From positions 62,001 through 126,000 of the forward strand of contig NZ_JACIBK010000015.1 in assembly GCF_014195325.1 (NCBI RefSeq): DNA of 64,000 nt, given 5' to 3'. The notes beneath the pieces are model-generated. The model was not told the DNA's origin and did no database searches. It worked only from the letters and a program-made list of their open reading frames with translations. The position numbers and the translations under genes were made by a program. The first letter of the stretch is position 1. The number at the start of each line of letters is the position of its first letter. This document shows, piece by piece, positions 42,803-51,269 of this stretch. This DNA comes from Rhizobium sp. BK650 (GTDB taxonomy: Bacteria; Pseudomonadota; Alphaproteobacteria; Rhizobiales; Rhizobiaceae).

Positions 42803-44512
42803 TTATGGCATGCGTTTGACGAACTGGGCCGGCATCGACTGAAAATCGTCGCTGGAGCCTGCCCCGCCGAGAAGCGGTTTGTCCGGATCGATATTGGGAA
42901 TGGCGGCAATCAGCGCCGCGGTATAGGGATGTTTCGGCCGCGCAAAGACTTCCTCCGATCGGCCCTCCTCGACGATCTCGCCGCGATACATGACGACGAC
43001 GCGTTCGCAGAGATTTCGCACGATCGCGAGATCATGGGCGATGAACATCAACGCCAGGTTCATCTTTGCGGTGAGCTCCCGGAAGAGCGCGATGATCTGC
43101 GCCTGGATCGTCACGTCGAGGGCGGCAACACATTCGTCGGCGATGATGAGCTTCGGATCGACGGCGAGCGCCCGGGCAATACCTGCGCGCTGGCACTGTC
43201 CGCCGCTCATGCTGCGGGGCTTGCGATTGGCAAACTCCCGTTCCAGACCGACCAGATCTAGCAACTCGCCGATCCGCTTCGAAATGGTCGCGGCCGGCAC
43301 CTTGCCCTGCACTTTCAGCACTTCGGCAAGCGTCTGGCCGATCGTGAGCCGTGGATTGAGCGCGTTATAGGGGTCCTGGAAGACCATGGCCGTCTCGCGC
43401 CGCAGCTTTGCCAGGCCGGCGGCCCGCTGCTGCGCGAGGTCGATACCCTTAAAAGAGACATGGCCCGAAGAGATCGGCGTCAGCCCGAGAACGGCGCGTG
43501 CAAGCGTGCTTTTGCCGCTGCCGGATTCGCCGACAATGCCGATGGTTTCGCCCGGCATGACCTGCAGGCTAACACCGGAAACCGCGCTTACGGTCTTGGC
43601 ACTCGACTCGAACAGGCTGCCGCCGACCTTGAAGCGCACATGCAAGTCATCGATTTCGAGAAGTGGCTTGATCGGCACCGTGGATGGTGCCGCTTCCGAG
43701 ATCGGTCCGGCTGCCTCGTCCGGCATGGAAGGATGGCTGTTGATCAGGTTGATCGTATAGGCGTCCTGCGGTCGGGACAGGATAGTGCGCTTTGGCCCCT
43801 GTTCGAGCAGCTTGCCGGCGCGCATGACGGCGATGCGGTCGCAGGTTTGCGCGACGATGCCGAGATCGTGGGTGATGAGGATGATCGACAGGCCACGCTT
43901 GTCGCGGATCTCCAGCAGAAGCTTCAGGATCTGCGCCTGGATCGTCACGTCGAGTGCGGTCGTCGGCTCGTCAGCGATCAGGACCTTCGGATTGCAGGAA
44001 AGCGCCACGCCGATCATGGCACGCTGGCGCATGCCGCCGGAAAACTCGTGCGGATAGCTGTCATACTGGCGCACGGGATCAGGAAAGCCGACCTGAGTCA
44101 GGATCTCGATCGCCGCTGACCGCGCTTCCTTGGCGCCGAGACGCTGGTGATAGCGGATGCCCTCGCAAATCTGGTCGCCGATGCGCATGACCGGATCGAG
44201 ATGGCTCGTCGGGTTCTGAAAGATCATGCCGATCTCGCCACCGCGAACCTCGAGCATGTCGGTATCGCTTGCGGTCGTCAGATCCCGCCCTTCGAGCAGG
44301 ACGGTGCCGCTTTCGATCTTGATCAGCGAAGAGGGCAAGAGCCGGACGAGCGAGCGGCAGAGCAGGCTCTTGCCCGACCCGCTTTCGCCGACGAGGCCGA
44401 GGATTTCGCCCTTGGCAAGATCGAGCGAAACGTGATCGATCAGCGTTCGTGCGCCGCCATCGAGATGAACCTTGACCGTCAGGTCGCGGACGGAAAGTAC
44501 TGACGCGCTCAT
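42803..44512 (-). CDS. Peptide-type ABC transporter, fused dual ATPase (DppD-DppF)
   Basis: The 569-residue protein holds two ABC ATPase domains. The first has GESGSGKSLLCRSL (Walker A about 42-49), LSCNPKVLIADEPTTALDVT and signature FSGGMRQRAMIG. The second, from about residue 285, has GESGSGKSTLARAV, a signature MSGGQCQRAGIARAL and LIIADECVAALDVT, where the Walker B end reads DEC rather than DEP. This is the usual fused form of DppD and DppF. It overlaps the next permease gene by four bases. It powers the peptide-type importer. Confidence 0.93.
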   Translation of the reverse strand: MSASVLSVRDLTVKVHLDGGARTLIDHVSLDLAKGEILGLVGESGSGKSLLCRSLVRLLPSSLIKIESGTVLLEGRDLTTASDTDMLEVRGGEIGMIFQNPTSHLDPVMRIGDQICEGIRYHQRLGAKEARSAAIEILTQVGFPDPVRQYDSYPHEFSGGMRQRAMIGVALSCNPKVLIADEPTTALDVTIQAQILKLLLEIRDKRGLSIILITHDLGIVAQTCDRIAVMRAGKLLEQGPKRTILSRPQDAYTINLINSHPSMPDEAAGPISEAAPSTVPIKPLLEIDDLHVRFKVGGSLFESSAKTVSAVSGVSLQVMPGETIGIVGESGSGKSTLARAVLGLTPISSGHVSFKGIDLAQQRAAGLAKLRRETAMVFQDPYNALNPRLTIGQTLAEVLKVQGKVPAATISKRIGELLDLVGLEREFANRKPRSMSGGQCQRAGIARALAVDPKLIIADECVAALDVTIQAQIIALFRELTAKMNLALMFIAHDLAIVRNLCERVVVMYRGEIVEEGRSEEVFARPKHPYTAALIAAIPNIDPDKPLLGGAGSSDDFQSMPAQFVKRMP

Positions 44513-45360
44513 TCGTGAACTCCGAGAAGTTCGCCGAGCGCATCACCCAGCATGCTGAAACCGAAGGCGAGGCAGACGATGGAAAGGCCGGGGAAAAGCG
44601 TGATCCACCAGGCCGTTGTGATGAAGCTCTGGCCTTCCGCGACCATGACGCCCCATTCGGCAATCGGCGGCTGCACCCCGAGGCCGAGATAGCTGACGGA
44701 GGCACCGCTCAGCAGTACCAGTGTCGCATCCGACATGGAAAAGACGATGGAGCCGGCAATGGCATTCGGCAGCAGGTGACGGAACATGATCCTGAAACGG
44801 CTGAAGCCGAGACTGACGGCGGCAACCGCATAGTCGCTGTTCTTTAAGATCAGCATCTGCGAGCGGATGAGGCGAGCATAGGAGACCCATCCAACCAGAG
44901 CCATGGCGATATAGAAGCTGCTGAGGCCGGGGCCGAGAATGGCGATGATCGATAGCATCAGGACGAGGAAGGGAAAGGCGAGGATGATATCGACGAGGCG
45001 CATGAAAGCCGCATCGACGATGCCGCCGAAGAAGCCGGCGATGGTGCCGACCGTCGTGCCGATCAGGAACGGGAAGATGACGCCGATGACGGCGATCTGC
45101 AGATCGATCCGCGCCCCCCAGATGACGCGAGACAGGATGTCCCGGCCGAAATTGTCCGTACCGAAGAGGTGGGCAAATGATGGTCCCTGCAGCCGCACAT
45201 CGGCATTCTGCAAGATCGGATCAAAGGGCGCGACCAGTGGCGCCGCCATTGCCAGAAGCAGAAAGAACAGAAGGATGCCGGCGCCGATGCCGAGCGTCGG
45301 GCGGCGGCTGATGAGACGACGCCAAGCGGCCGGGGACGGTGCAAAGGTCTCGAGACTCAT
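44509..45360 (-). CDS. Peptide-type ABC transporter permease (DppC-like)
   Basis: The 283-residue permease has an N-terminal cytoplasmic tail and the DppC/OppC N-terminal helix (LGIGAGILLFFLLLAMAAPLVAPFDP), then HLFGTDNFGRDILSRVIWGARIDLQIAV, the hallmark of this family. The EAA loop is around NSDYAVAAVSLGFSRFRIMFRHLLPN. It overlaps by four bases with both neighbouring genes. It forms the channel together with DppB. Confidence 0.94.
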   Translation of the reverse strand: MSLETFAPSPAAWRRLISRRPTLGIGAGILLFFLLLAMAAPLVAPFDPILQNADVRLQGPSFAHLFGTDNFGRDILSRVIWGARIDLQIAVIGVIFPFLIGTTVGTIAGFFGGIVDAAFMRLVDIILAFPFLVLMLSIIAILGPGLSSFYIAMALVGWVSYARLIRSQMLILKNSDYAVAAVSLGFSRFRIMFRHLLPNAIAGSIVFSMSDATLVLLSGASVSYLGLGVQPPIAEWGVMVAEGQSFITTAWWITLFPGLSIVCLAFGFSMLGDALGELLGVHE

Positions 45361-46295
45361 AGCTTCACCCGCGGATCGACGGCGACGGTGACGATGTCGG
45401 CGATCAAATTGACGAGCACGGTGGCACAGGCGAATGTCATGGCCACGCCCTGGACCACCATATAGTCGCGCGAGAAGATGGCGCGCACCAGCAACTGCCC
45501 CATCCCTGGCAGAGCAAAGACGCTCTCGACGACGACAGTGCCGCCGATCAGCCAGCCTATGTTGACGGCGAGAAGATTGATGGTCGGCACAAGAGAATTG
45601 GGCAGCACATGCCGCCAGAAGACAATACTTTCGGGCATGCCGCGGGCGCGGGCGGCCGTCGCAACGTCAGATTTCAAGGATTCGATCATCGCGGAGCGCA
45701 GGCTGCGGGTCAGTACAGTCGATAGCGACAGTGCCACCGTCAGGCTCGGCAGGATGAGATGGGAGAGTTTGTCGGTGAGTGTCGTGCCGTAGCCGGATAC
45801 CGGCAGGACGCCGAGTTCAACGCTGAACAGAATGATCAGCATGAGCCCGAGCCAGAAAGGCGGAAAGCCGATCCCGAATGTGGAGATGACACGGACCGCA
45901 TGGTCGGGCGCGCGGCCAGCGTTGCGCGCGGCAATCGCCGACATCGGCACGGCGATCAGGATCGACAGGATGACGCTTGTCAGCACCAGTGCGATCGTCG
46001 GCTCGATGCGGGTGGCGATCAGTTGCAGGACATCGATCTTGTAGAGGATCGACTTGCCCATTTCGCCGTTCGCAAGGTTTTTGAGGAAGTAGAAATATTG
46101 CAGCCATATCGGCTGGTCGAGGCCGTATTGAGCACGGATATTGGCAAGTGCCGTCGGTGTGGCGCGCGTGCCGAGAATATTGCGGGCGGGATCGCCGGGG
46201 ATCAGTCGTACCAGAATGAAGGTGATGACACTGATGCCGAAGATGACCGGCAGAAATTGAACCGGCCGGGTCAGGATGAACCTATAGCGATGCAT
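45357..46295 (-). CDS. Peptide-type ABC transporter permease (DppB-like)
   Basis: The 312-residue permease has the standard DppB start (RFILTRPVQFLPVIFGISVITFILVRLIPGDPAR) and the EAA loop in VATAARARGMPESIVFWRHVLPNSLVPTI. Six membrane helices are predicted. It lies 51 bases downstream of the proline iminopeptidase gene and overlaps the DppC gene. It forms the second half of the membrane channel. Confidence 0.94.
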   Translation of the reverse strand: MHRYRFILTRPVQFLPVIFGISVITFILVRLIPGDPARNILGTRATPTALANIRAQYGLDQPIWLQYFYFLKNLANGEMGKSILYKIDVLQLIATRIEPTIALVLTSVILSILIAVPMSAIAARNAGRAPDHAVRVISTFGIGFPPFWLGLMLIILFSVELGVLPVSGYGTTLTDKLSHLILPSLTVALSLSTVLTRSLRSAMIESLKSDVATAARARGMPESIVFWRHVLPNSLVPTINLLAVNIGWLIGGTVVVESVFALPGMGQLLVRAIFSRDYMVVQGVAMTFACATVLVNLIADIVTVAVDPRVKL

Positions 46296-46346
46296 GATGG
46301 CGCTCGCCCCCTTGTCGTCGTCGGGTTCCGATCACCTTACCTCGCA

Positions 46347-47270
46347 TCAGCTTGCCCTGTGCCGCGATAGAAAATCGACCAATGCAGGAAAATAATCATG
46401 CGGATTTTCGTAGAACGGCATGTGACTGGCATTGGCGAACACCTTGAGTTCGGCATCCGGCAACGCCAGTTTCATGCGCAGCGCGCAGGCCGGCGTCAAC
46501 TCGTCATGTTCGCCTGTCGTGATCAGTACCGGCGTCTTTATCCGCGGCAGGTCGGGAATACGGTTCCAGTCCTTCAGATTGCCGATATAGAGAAATTCGT
46601 TGGGCCCCTGCATGGTCTGGTAAGGACCCATGTTCCAGTCGTCGAGCGAGCGGCGCACGGGTAATGGCCATTCCTGCAGGCGGCAGACGTGGCGATAATT
46701 CAGGATCGTCACGGCCGCAAGATATTCCGGATGATTGTAGGTGCCCTGGGCTTCGTGCTTCTGCATCATCGCCACCGTTTCAGCCCCGAGGGCGGCGCGC
46801 AGCCGCTCGAGTTCTGAGATCAGATGCGGCATATCGGCGACGGTATCTTCGAGGATCAGCGTCTGCAGGTTTTCCGGATAGGTCAGCGCGTAGTCGATCG
46901 CCAGCCACCCGCCCCAGGAATGGCCGAGCAAATGCACCTTGCCGAGCCCGAGCGTCTTGCGGACGGTCTCCGTCTCCTCGACATAGCGGCCGATGGTCCA
47001 AAGCGATGCATCTGTCGGTCGGTCTGAGGCGCCGGTGCCGAGCTGATCGAAGGCAACGACGCGGTAACCCTTGTCGATGAGGCAGGAATGGGCGTCGCGT
47101 AGATAATCGCAGGGCAGGCCGGGGCCGCCGTTCAGGCAGAAAACCGTCTCATTGCCGCTTCCGAAGCTGTAGGCAACCACCTTATAGCCGTCGACTTCGA
47201 TTTCATGTCGCGCCTCAGGCTCGATTTCACGCCACATTGACCGCTCCGGCAGAAGATTTTGCTTGCTCAA
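46347..47270 (-). CDS. Proline iminopeptidase-family alpha/beta hydrolase (first pip gene)
   Basis: The 307-residue hydrolase has the oxyanion motif GGPG (48-51 in CLNGGPGLPCDY) and the nucleophile Ser118 in GHSWGGWLAID. Asp and His are expected in TTGEHDELTPA and NASHMPFYE. The pattern FDQLGTGASDRP is typical of bacterial proline iminopeptidases. It would release N-terminal proline or hydrolyse an amide in the cytoplasm. The gene leads the peptide-type ABC operon and is divergent from a LuxR solo gene, as pip genes are in XccR, OryR and PipR loci. Confidence 0.9.
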   Translation of the reverse strand: MSKQNLLPERSMWREIEPEARHEIEVDGYKVVAYSFGSGNETVFCLNGGPGLPCDYLRDAHSCLIDKGYRVVAFDQLGTGASDRPTDASLWTIGRYVEETETVRKTLGLGKVHLLGHSWGGWLAIDYALTYPENLQTLILEDTVADMPHLISELERLRAALGAETVAMMQKHEAQGTYNHPEYLAAVTILNYRHVCRLQEWPLPVRRSLDDWNMGPYQTMQGPNEFLYIGNLKDWNRIPDLPRIKTPVLITTGEHDELTPACALRMKLALPDAELKVFANASHMPFYENPHDYFPALVDFLSRHRAS

Positions 47271-47332
47271 TAATTGGGCATGGCTAAATTTTTACCGTAA
47301 ACCTCAGTCTTTGCCAGCTATAAGAAGTGATA

Positions 47333-47346
47333 GGTGGGGAACCACC
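47333..47346. promoter_or_regulatory. Inverted repeat GGTGG-N4-CCACC before the LuxR solo gene
   Basis: Five-base perfect arms lie 11 bases before the LuxR ATG (47358), overlapping the leader and partly the ribosome site region. It could be a small RNA hairpin. It is not a lux-box-like 18-20 bp element, and none was seen clearly in the 87-base gap. Confidence 0.3.
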
Positions 47347-47357
47347 GGGAGCCTGCC

Positions 47358-48140
47358 ATGCTTGACGCAATCGGAACGATCAGACGGCAATTCTCAGCGC
47401 ATCAGACGCTGGACGGGCGCATCGATCAGGTTTTTGCCGCCATGAAGGAGATCGGGTTCGAAGCCTTGATCTACGATTATACGCCAGTGCCCTACGATCT
47501 CGACGGGGGGATCATGATCCCGTCGCTCTTGAAGCTGCGCAACATCTGCGAGGACATGCGGGAATATTGGTTCGACCGCGGCTATTTCCGTATCGACCCG
47601 GTGCAGCAGGTAGCCGTGCGGACATCGGCTCCTTTCTTCTGGAACTACGACAGAGACGCCGACACCCTGATCAACCGCTTCATGAGCGACGATACGGCGC
47701 CGGTTACCCGCTTCCTGAACGAGCGTCATATGTCGACGGGTGTGACGGTGCCAGTCCATATGCCGCGCGGTGATTATGCGACGGTGACGGGCATCCGCTT
47801 CGGCGCCGATAGCGGGTTTGAACACCACGCCCTGCGCTACATCGCCGACTTCAATCTGCTCGCCCATGTCTTCCACGAGGCTGCCTATTCGCTTTTCGAC
47901 GCAAATGCGCTGAGCGTCGGCAAGATTCGGCTGACCGAGCGGGAGCGGGAGTGCCTTGGCTATTCCGCCGAAGGACTCTCGGCCAAGGAGATTTCACGCA
48001 TCATCAATCGTTCGGTGCCGACGGTCGTCATGCATCTCAATGCAGCTGCCAAGAAGCTTGGCGCCCGTAACCGCACACAGGCCGTCGTGCGGGCCACGCA
48101 TTACCGGCTGCTGGAAGAGCGCCCATCCTATAACTTCTGA
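47358..48140 (+). CDS. LuxR-family solo regulator of the OryR/NesR/PipR type
   Basis: The 260-residue protein has an autoinducer-binding domain (about 20-170) and a LuxR HTH (LTERERECLGYSAEGLSAKEISRIIN...). Aligned with TraR, position 57 is Met67 (not Trp) and position 61 is Trp71 (not Tyr). Asp80 (TraR Asp70) and Trp95 (TraR Trp85) remain. Met/Trp at those sites is the hallmark of plant-associated LuxR solos that respond to plant compounds rather than acyl-homoserine lactones (established). No luxI gene is present. Two proline iminopeptidase genes and a peptide-type ABC operon flank it, as in the PipR system. GGGAG precedes ATG 47358. Confidence 0.9.
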   Translation: MLDAIGTIRRQFSAHQTLDGRIDQVFAAMKEIGFEALIYDYTPVPYDLDGGIMIPSLLKLRNICEDMREYWFDRGYFRIDPVQQVAVRTSAPFFWNYDRDADTLINRFMSDDTAPVTRFLNERHMSTGVTVPVHMPRGDYATVTGIRFGADSGFEHHALRYIADFNLLAHVFHEAAYSLFDANALSVGKIRLTERERECLGYSAEGLSAKEISRIINRSVPTVVMHLNAAAKKLGARNRTQAVVRATHYRLLEERPSYNF

Positions 48141-48205
48141 TAGCTGCCTTCGGCTTTTCAGCCACGTTATGGTTTCCATCATCGCGCTATAGGATGGAGA
48201 TATCA

Positions 48206-49108
48206 GTGGCCGCAGTTTCGACGAAGGAAGGTTTTCTGCCGTTTCGTGAATACCAGACTTGGTATCGCATCACCGGCTCGCTCGATGCGGTAAAACTGCC
48301 GCTTGTCGTCGCCCACGGCGGCCCGGGCTGCACGCATGACTATGTCGATTCCTTCAAGGGAATTGCCGAACTCGATGGCCGCGCCGTCATTCATTACGAT
48401 CAACTCGGTAACGGCAATTCCACCCGCTTGCCTGAAAAGGGGCCTGATTTCTGGACGCCGGCGCTCTTCCTCGAAGAACTGGATGCGCTTCTGGAGCATC
48501 TTGGAATCCAGGATCGCTATGCTTTCCTCGGCCAGTCCTGGGGCGGCATGCTGGGCGCCGAACATGCGGTACGCCAGCCCAAGGGCCTGAAAGCGCTGGT
48601 GATCGCCAATTCGCCAGCCAACATGCATACCTGGGTCGCAGAGGCAAACCGCCTGCGCGAGGAGCTACCGCGGGATGTGCAGGATACGCTTCTGAAACAT
48701 GAGCAGGCCGGCACCATCACAGACCCTGAATATATCGCCGCCTCACGCGTGTTCTATGACCGGCATGTTTGCCGTGTCGTGCCTTGGCCTGCGGAAGTCG
48801 CGCGCACATTTTCGACCATGGATGAAGACAATACCGTCTATCGCAACATGAACGGCCCGACGGAATTCCATGTCATCGGCACCATGAAGGACTGGACGAT
48901 CGAGGATCGCCTGCCGCTGATCGAGGCGCCGACGCTTGTGCTCTCCGGCAAATATGACGAGGCGACCCCGCTCGTGGTCAAACCCTATGTCGACCGCGTG
49001 AAGGGTTGCGAATGGGTGCTGTTCGAGAACTCCAGCCACATGCCGCATGTCGAGGAAAAAGAACTTTGCCTCGATATCGTCTCGGCGTTTCTCACCAGAT
49101 ACGATTGA
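48206..49108 (+). CDS. Proline iminopeptidase-family alpha/beta hydrolase (second pip gene)
   Basis: From GTG 48206 the product is 300 residues. GGPG (38-41, VAHGGPGCTHDY) and nucleophile Ser111 in GQSWGGMLGAEH mark the tricorn F1/proline iminopeptidase subgroup. Asp and His follow in SGKYDEATPLV and NSSHMPHVEE. It resembles the first pip gene only in motifs, so the two are not recent duplicates. The GTG is preferred because ATGGAG lies six bases upstream; ATG 48194 is possible. It follows the LuxR solo gene by 65 bases in the same direction. Confidence 0.88.
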   Translation: MAAVSTKEGFLPFREYQTWYRITGSLDAVKLPLVVAHGGPGCTHDYVDSFKGIAELDGRAVIHYDQLGNGNSTRLPEKGPDFWTPALFLEELDALLEHLGIQDRYAFLGQSWGGMLGAEHAVRQPKGLKALVIANSPANMHTWVAEANRLREELPRDVQDTLLKHEQAGTITDPEYIAASRVFYDRHVCRVVPWPAEVARTFSTMDEDNTVYRNMNGPTEFHVIGTMKDWTIEDRLPLIEAPTLVLSGKYDEATPLVVKPYVDRVKGCEWVLFENSSHMPHVEEKELCLDIVSAFLTRYD

Positions 49109-49449
49109 GGTCAATCGCTGTTTCCTCAGGTGATCGGACAAGGCATCATCGCGCGCTAGCTAGGGGGCCAGGCAGGCGGTTCGGCATGTCTCCTGGCCCT
49201 CGCATCTGGCCTTACCTGAGACATTGCCGCGAACGCTCACCTTGCTGTTTGCACCTCGCCAATCGCTATCACCTCCGTCTGAAAGCCTGTGAAGAGCTCC
49301 AGCGGACATCTGACGAGCGCCACGACGGCTCCATCGGGCCAATCACCATGAATTGTCGCACTCGCTGGACATGATGGGGCCAGAGGTTTAGTACGGCTTC
49401 TGCAAACCGGTCGCAGCCCACCCGGTTCATCAAAACAAGGGATCTCGAA
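49109..49449. other. Intergenic region with hairpin, upstream of queC
   Basis: These 341 bases lie between pip2 and queC. GGGCCAGG (49165-49172) and CCTGGCCC (49192-49199) form an eight-pair stem with a 19-base loop and could end the pip2 transcript. Near the queC start, GGTTT and AAACC stretches (49386-49407 area) pair weakly. I could not fit a preQ1 riboswitch: the A-rich tail and pseudoknot elements are missing. No gene was recognised. Confidence 0.45.
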
Positions 49450-50160
49450 ATGAAAGTACTTGTCGTCTGCTCAGGCGGACTTGATTCCATTTCGCTCGCT
49501 TACAGGATGGCGGCGAACAAGCAACTCATCGGCCTCATCTCCTTCGACTACGGCCAACGGCACGTCAAAGAGCTCGAATTTGCCGCACTCTGCGCGCAAA
49601 GGCTCAATGTCCCGCATGACGTCATCGACATAGCCAATGTCGGCAAACATCTGACGGGGTCTGCGCTGACGGACAATGTCCAGGTTCCCGACGGCCACTA
49701 CGCCGAGGAAACGATGAAGGCGACGGTCGTTCCGAACCGAAACGCTATCATGTTGTCGATCGCCTTCGGACTGGCTGCTGCTCGTCACGCGGACGCCGTG
49801 GCGATTGCGGTCCATGGCGGAGACCATTTCATCTATCCCGATTGTCGGCCAGGATTCATTTCCGCGTTCGAGGCCATGCAACAGCATGCCCTTGAGGGAT
49901 ATGCCGATGTTCGATTGCTTGCCCCATATGTGAACGCAGCGAAGGCCGATATCGTCATCGACGGCGCCAGGAACGGAACGCCGTTTGAAGAGACATGGTC
50001 CTGCTACAAGGGTGGGCGTCTCCATTGCGGACGATGCGGAACATGCGTCGAGCGTCGTGAAGCCTTCCATCTCGCCGGTGTGGAAGATCCGACCGCCTAT
50101 GAAGATCCAGACTTCTGGATTGCTGCGACGAGCACCTTCAAGGCAGAAGAGGCGAAGTGA
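49450..50160 (+). CDS. queC: 7-cyano-7-deazaguanine synthase (QueC)
   Basis: The 236-residue ATP-dependent enzyme turns 7-carboxy-7-deazaguanine into preQ0. The PP-loop is SGGLDSISLAY near the start, followed by ISFDYGQRHVKELEF. The Zn site near the C-terminus is visible in WSCYKGGRLHCGRCGTCVERR, with four Cys. NRNAIMLSIA is also conserved. AAGGGA precedes the ATG. Its stop overlaps the queD ATG by one base. The product feeds tRNA queuosine synthesis. Confidence 0.96.
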   Translation: MKVLVVCSGGLDSISLAYRMAANKQLIGLISFDYGQRHVKELEFAALCAQRLNVPHDVIDIANVGKHLTGSALTDNVQVPDGHYAEETMKATVVPNRNAIMLSIAFGLAAARHADAVAIAVHGGDHFIYPDCRPGFISAFEAMQQHALEGYADVRLLAPYVNAAKADIVIDGARNGTPFEETWSCYKGGRLHCGRCGTCVERREAFHLAGVEDPTAYEDPDFWIAATSTFKAEEAK

Positions 50161-50516
50161 TGTACCGAATCACCAAGGAGTTTCATTTTTCGGCCTCGCA
50201 TCAACTGTCGCACCTCCCCGATGACCACCAATGCGCGCGTTTGCACGGACATAACTACATCGTTGAGGTCGAGCTTGCTGCCGCCGAACTGAATGAGGAT
50301 GGTTTTGTCCGCGATTATCACGAACTTTCCCCGCTCAAGCGGTATATCGACGAGACTTTTGACCATCGCCACCTCAACGACGTTTTGGGCCATGACAGAG
50401 TAACGTCTGAGTGGCTTGCCAAACACTTTTATGACTGGTGCAAGCAGCGCCTGCCGGAGACCTCCGCCGTCAGGATCAGCGAGACGGCGAAAACATGGGC
50501 GGAATATCGCCCATGA
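50160..50516 (+). CDS. queD: 6-carboxytetrahydropterin synthase (QueD)
   Basis: The 118-residue protein has the Zn-binding histidines in FSASHQL and LHGHNY and the catalytic Cys in DDHQCARLHGHNY. The pterin-binding region is in FDHRHLND and the final Glu in VRISETAKTWAEY. It converts dihydroneopterin triphosphate to 6-carboxytetrahydropterin. The start overlaps the queC stop and its stop overlaps queE by four bases, so translation is coupled. Length fits the family. Confidence 0.95.
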   Translation: MYRITKEFHFSASHQLSHLPDDHQCARLHGHNYIVEVELAAAELNEDGFVRDYHELSPLKRYIDETFDHRHLNDVLGHDRVTSEWLAKHFYDWCKQRLPETSAVRISETAKTWAEYRP

Positions 50517-51241
50517 CGACAAAGGAAACACGGATCCGCGTTAGCGAGATATTTGGACCGACGATCCAGGGAGAAGGCCCGCTCATAGGACTTCCGACTA
50601 TTTTCGTGCGGACGGGTGGCTGCGACTATCGCTGCGAATGGTGCGATACCCTGCACGCGGTCGATAGCGTCTACCGCGATGAATGGACGCCGATGTCAGT
50701 CGATGAGGTCTGGTCGGAAGTAGAACGGTTGTCCAAAGGCTGTCCGCTGACGATCTCCCTTTCGGGTGGAAACCCGGCGATCCAGCCGCTTGGATCGCTG
50801 ATCGATCGCGGAAAACGCGATAGCTATCAATTCGCCTTGGAAACGCAGGGATCAATGGCCCAGGACTGGTTTGCAGCGCTGGACCACTTGATACTCAGCC
50901 CGAAACCTCCGTCCAGCCAAATGAGCTTCGACCTCAATGCATTGAAGGATTGCGTGGCGGCGGCAGGCAATGGCCCCAGGATCGCAATGAAGATCGTTAT
51001 ATTTGATGAAGCCGACTATGCCTTTGCGAAATGTGTCGCAGAGAATTTCAAGGCCTTTCCCGTGTTCCTGCAGCCCGGTAACCACACGCCGCCAACGGGA
51101 GAGAAGGACCCGATCGATCTTGAAGGAATATTGCAGCGCATGCGATGGCTGGTCGAAAGGGTGACCGAGGATAAGTGGTTTGACGCGCGCGTTCTCCCGC
51201 AGCTTCATGTTCTCCTCTGGGGAAACATGCGTGGCGTCTGA
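50513..51241 (+). CDS. queE: 7-carboxy-7-deazaguanine synthase (QueE)
   Basis: The 242-residue radical SAM enzyme forms the deazapurine ring. The cluster motif is C-x3-C-x2-C in GGCDYRCEWCDTLHAV, typical of QueE. EIFGPTIQGEGPLIG precedes it and LSGGNPAIQPL, in which GGNP binds SAM, follows. The C-terminal LPQLHVLLWGNMRGV is characteristic. The ATG at 50513 overlaps the queD stop (ATGA). It is the last gene of the queCDE operon. queF and tgt are not in the window. Confidence 0.95.
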   Translation: MTTKETRIRVSEIFGPTIQGEGPLIGLPTIFVRTGGCDYRCEWCDTLHAVDSVYRDEWTPMSVDEVWSEVERLSKGCPLTISLSGGNPAIQPLGSLIDRGKRDSYQFALETQGSMAQDWFAALDHLILSPKPPSSQMSFDLNALKDCVAAAGNGPRIAMKIVIFDEADYAFAKCVAENFKAFPVFLQPGNHTPPTGEKDPIDLEGILQRMRWLVERVTEDKWFDARVLPQLHVLLWGNMRGV

Positions 51242-51269
51242 TGCCATCGGCGTCAGCTAAAATCTGGCG

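Noticed and set aside
47271..47357. lux-box upstream of the LuxR solo
   Set aside because: No 18-20 bp palindrome was seen; only a short GGTGG/CCACC repeat exists.
49380..49449. preQ1 riboswitch before queC
   Set aside because: A short GGTTT/AAACC pairing is present but the A-rich tail and conserved pseudoknot bases are not.
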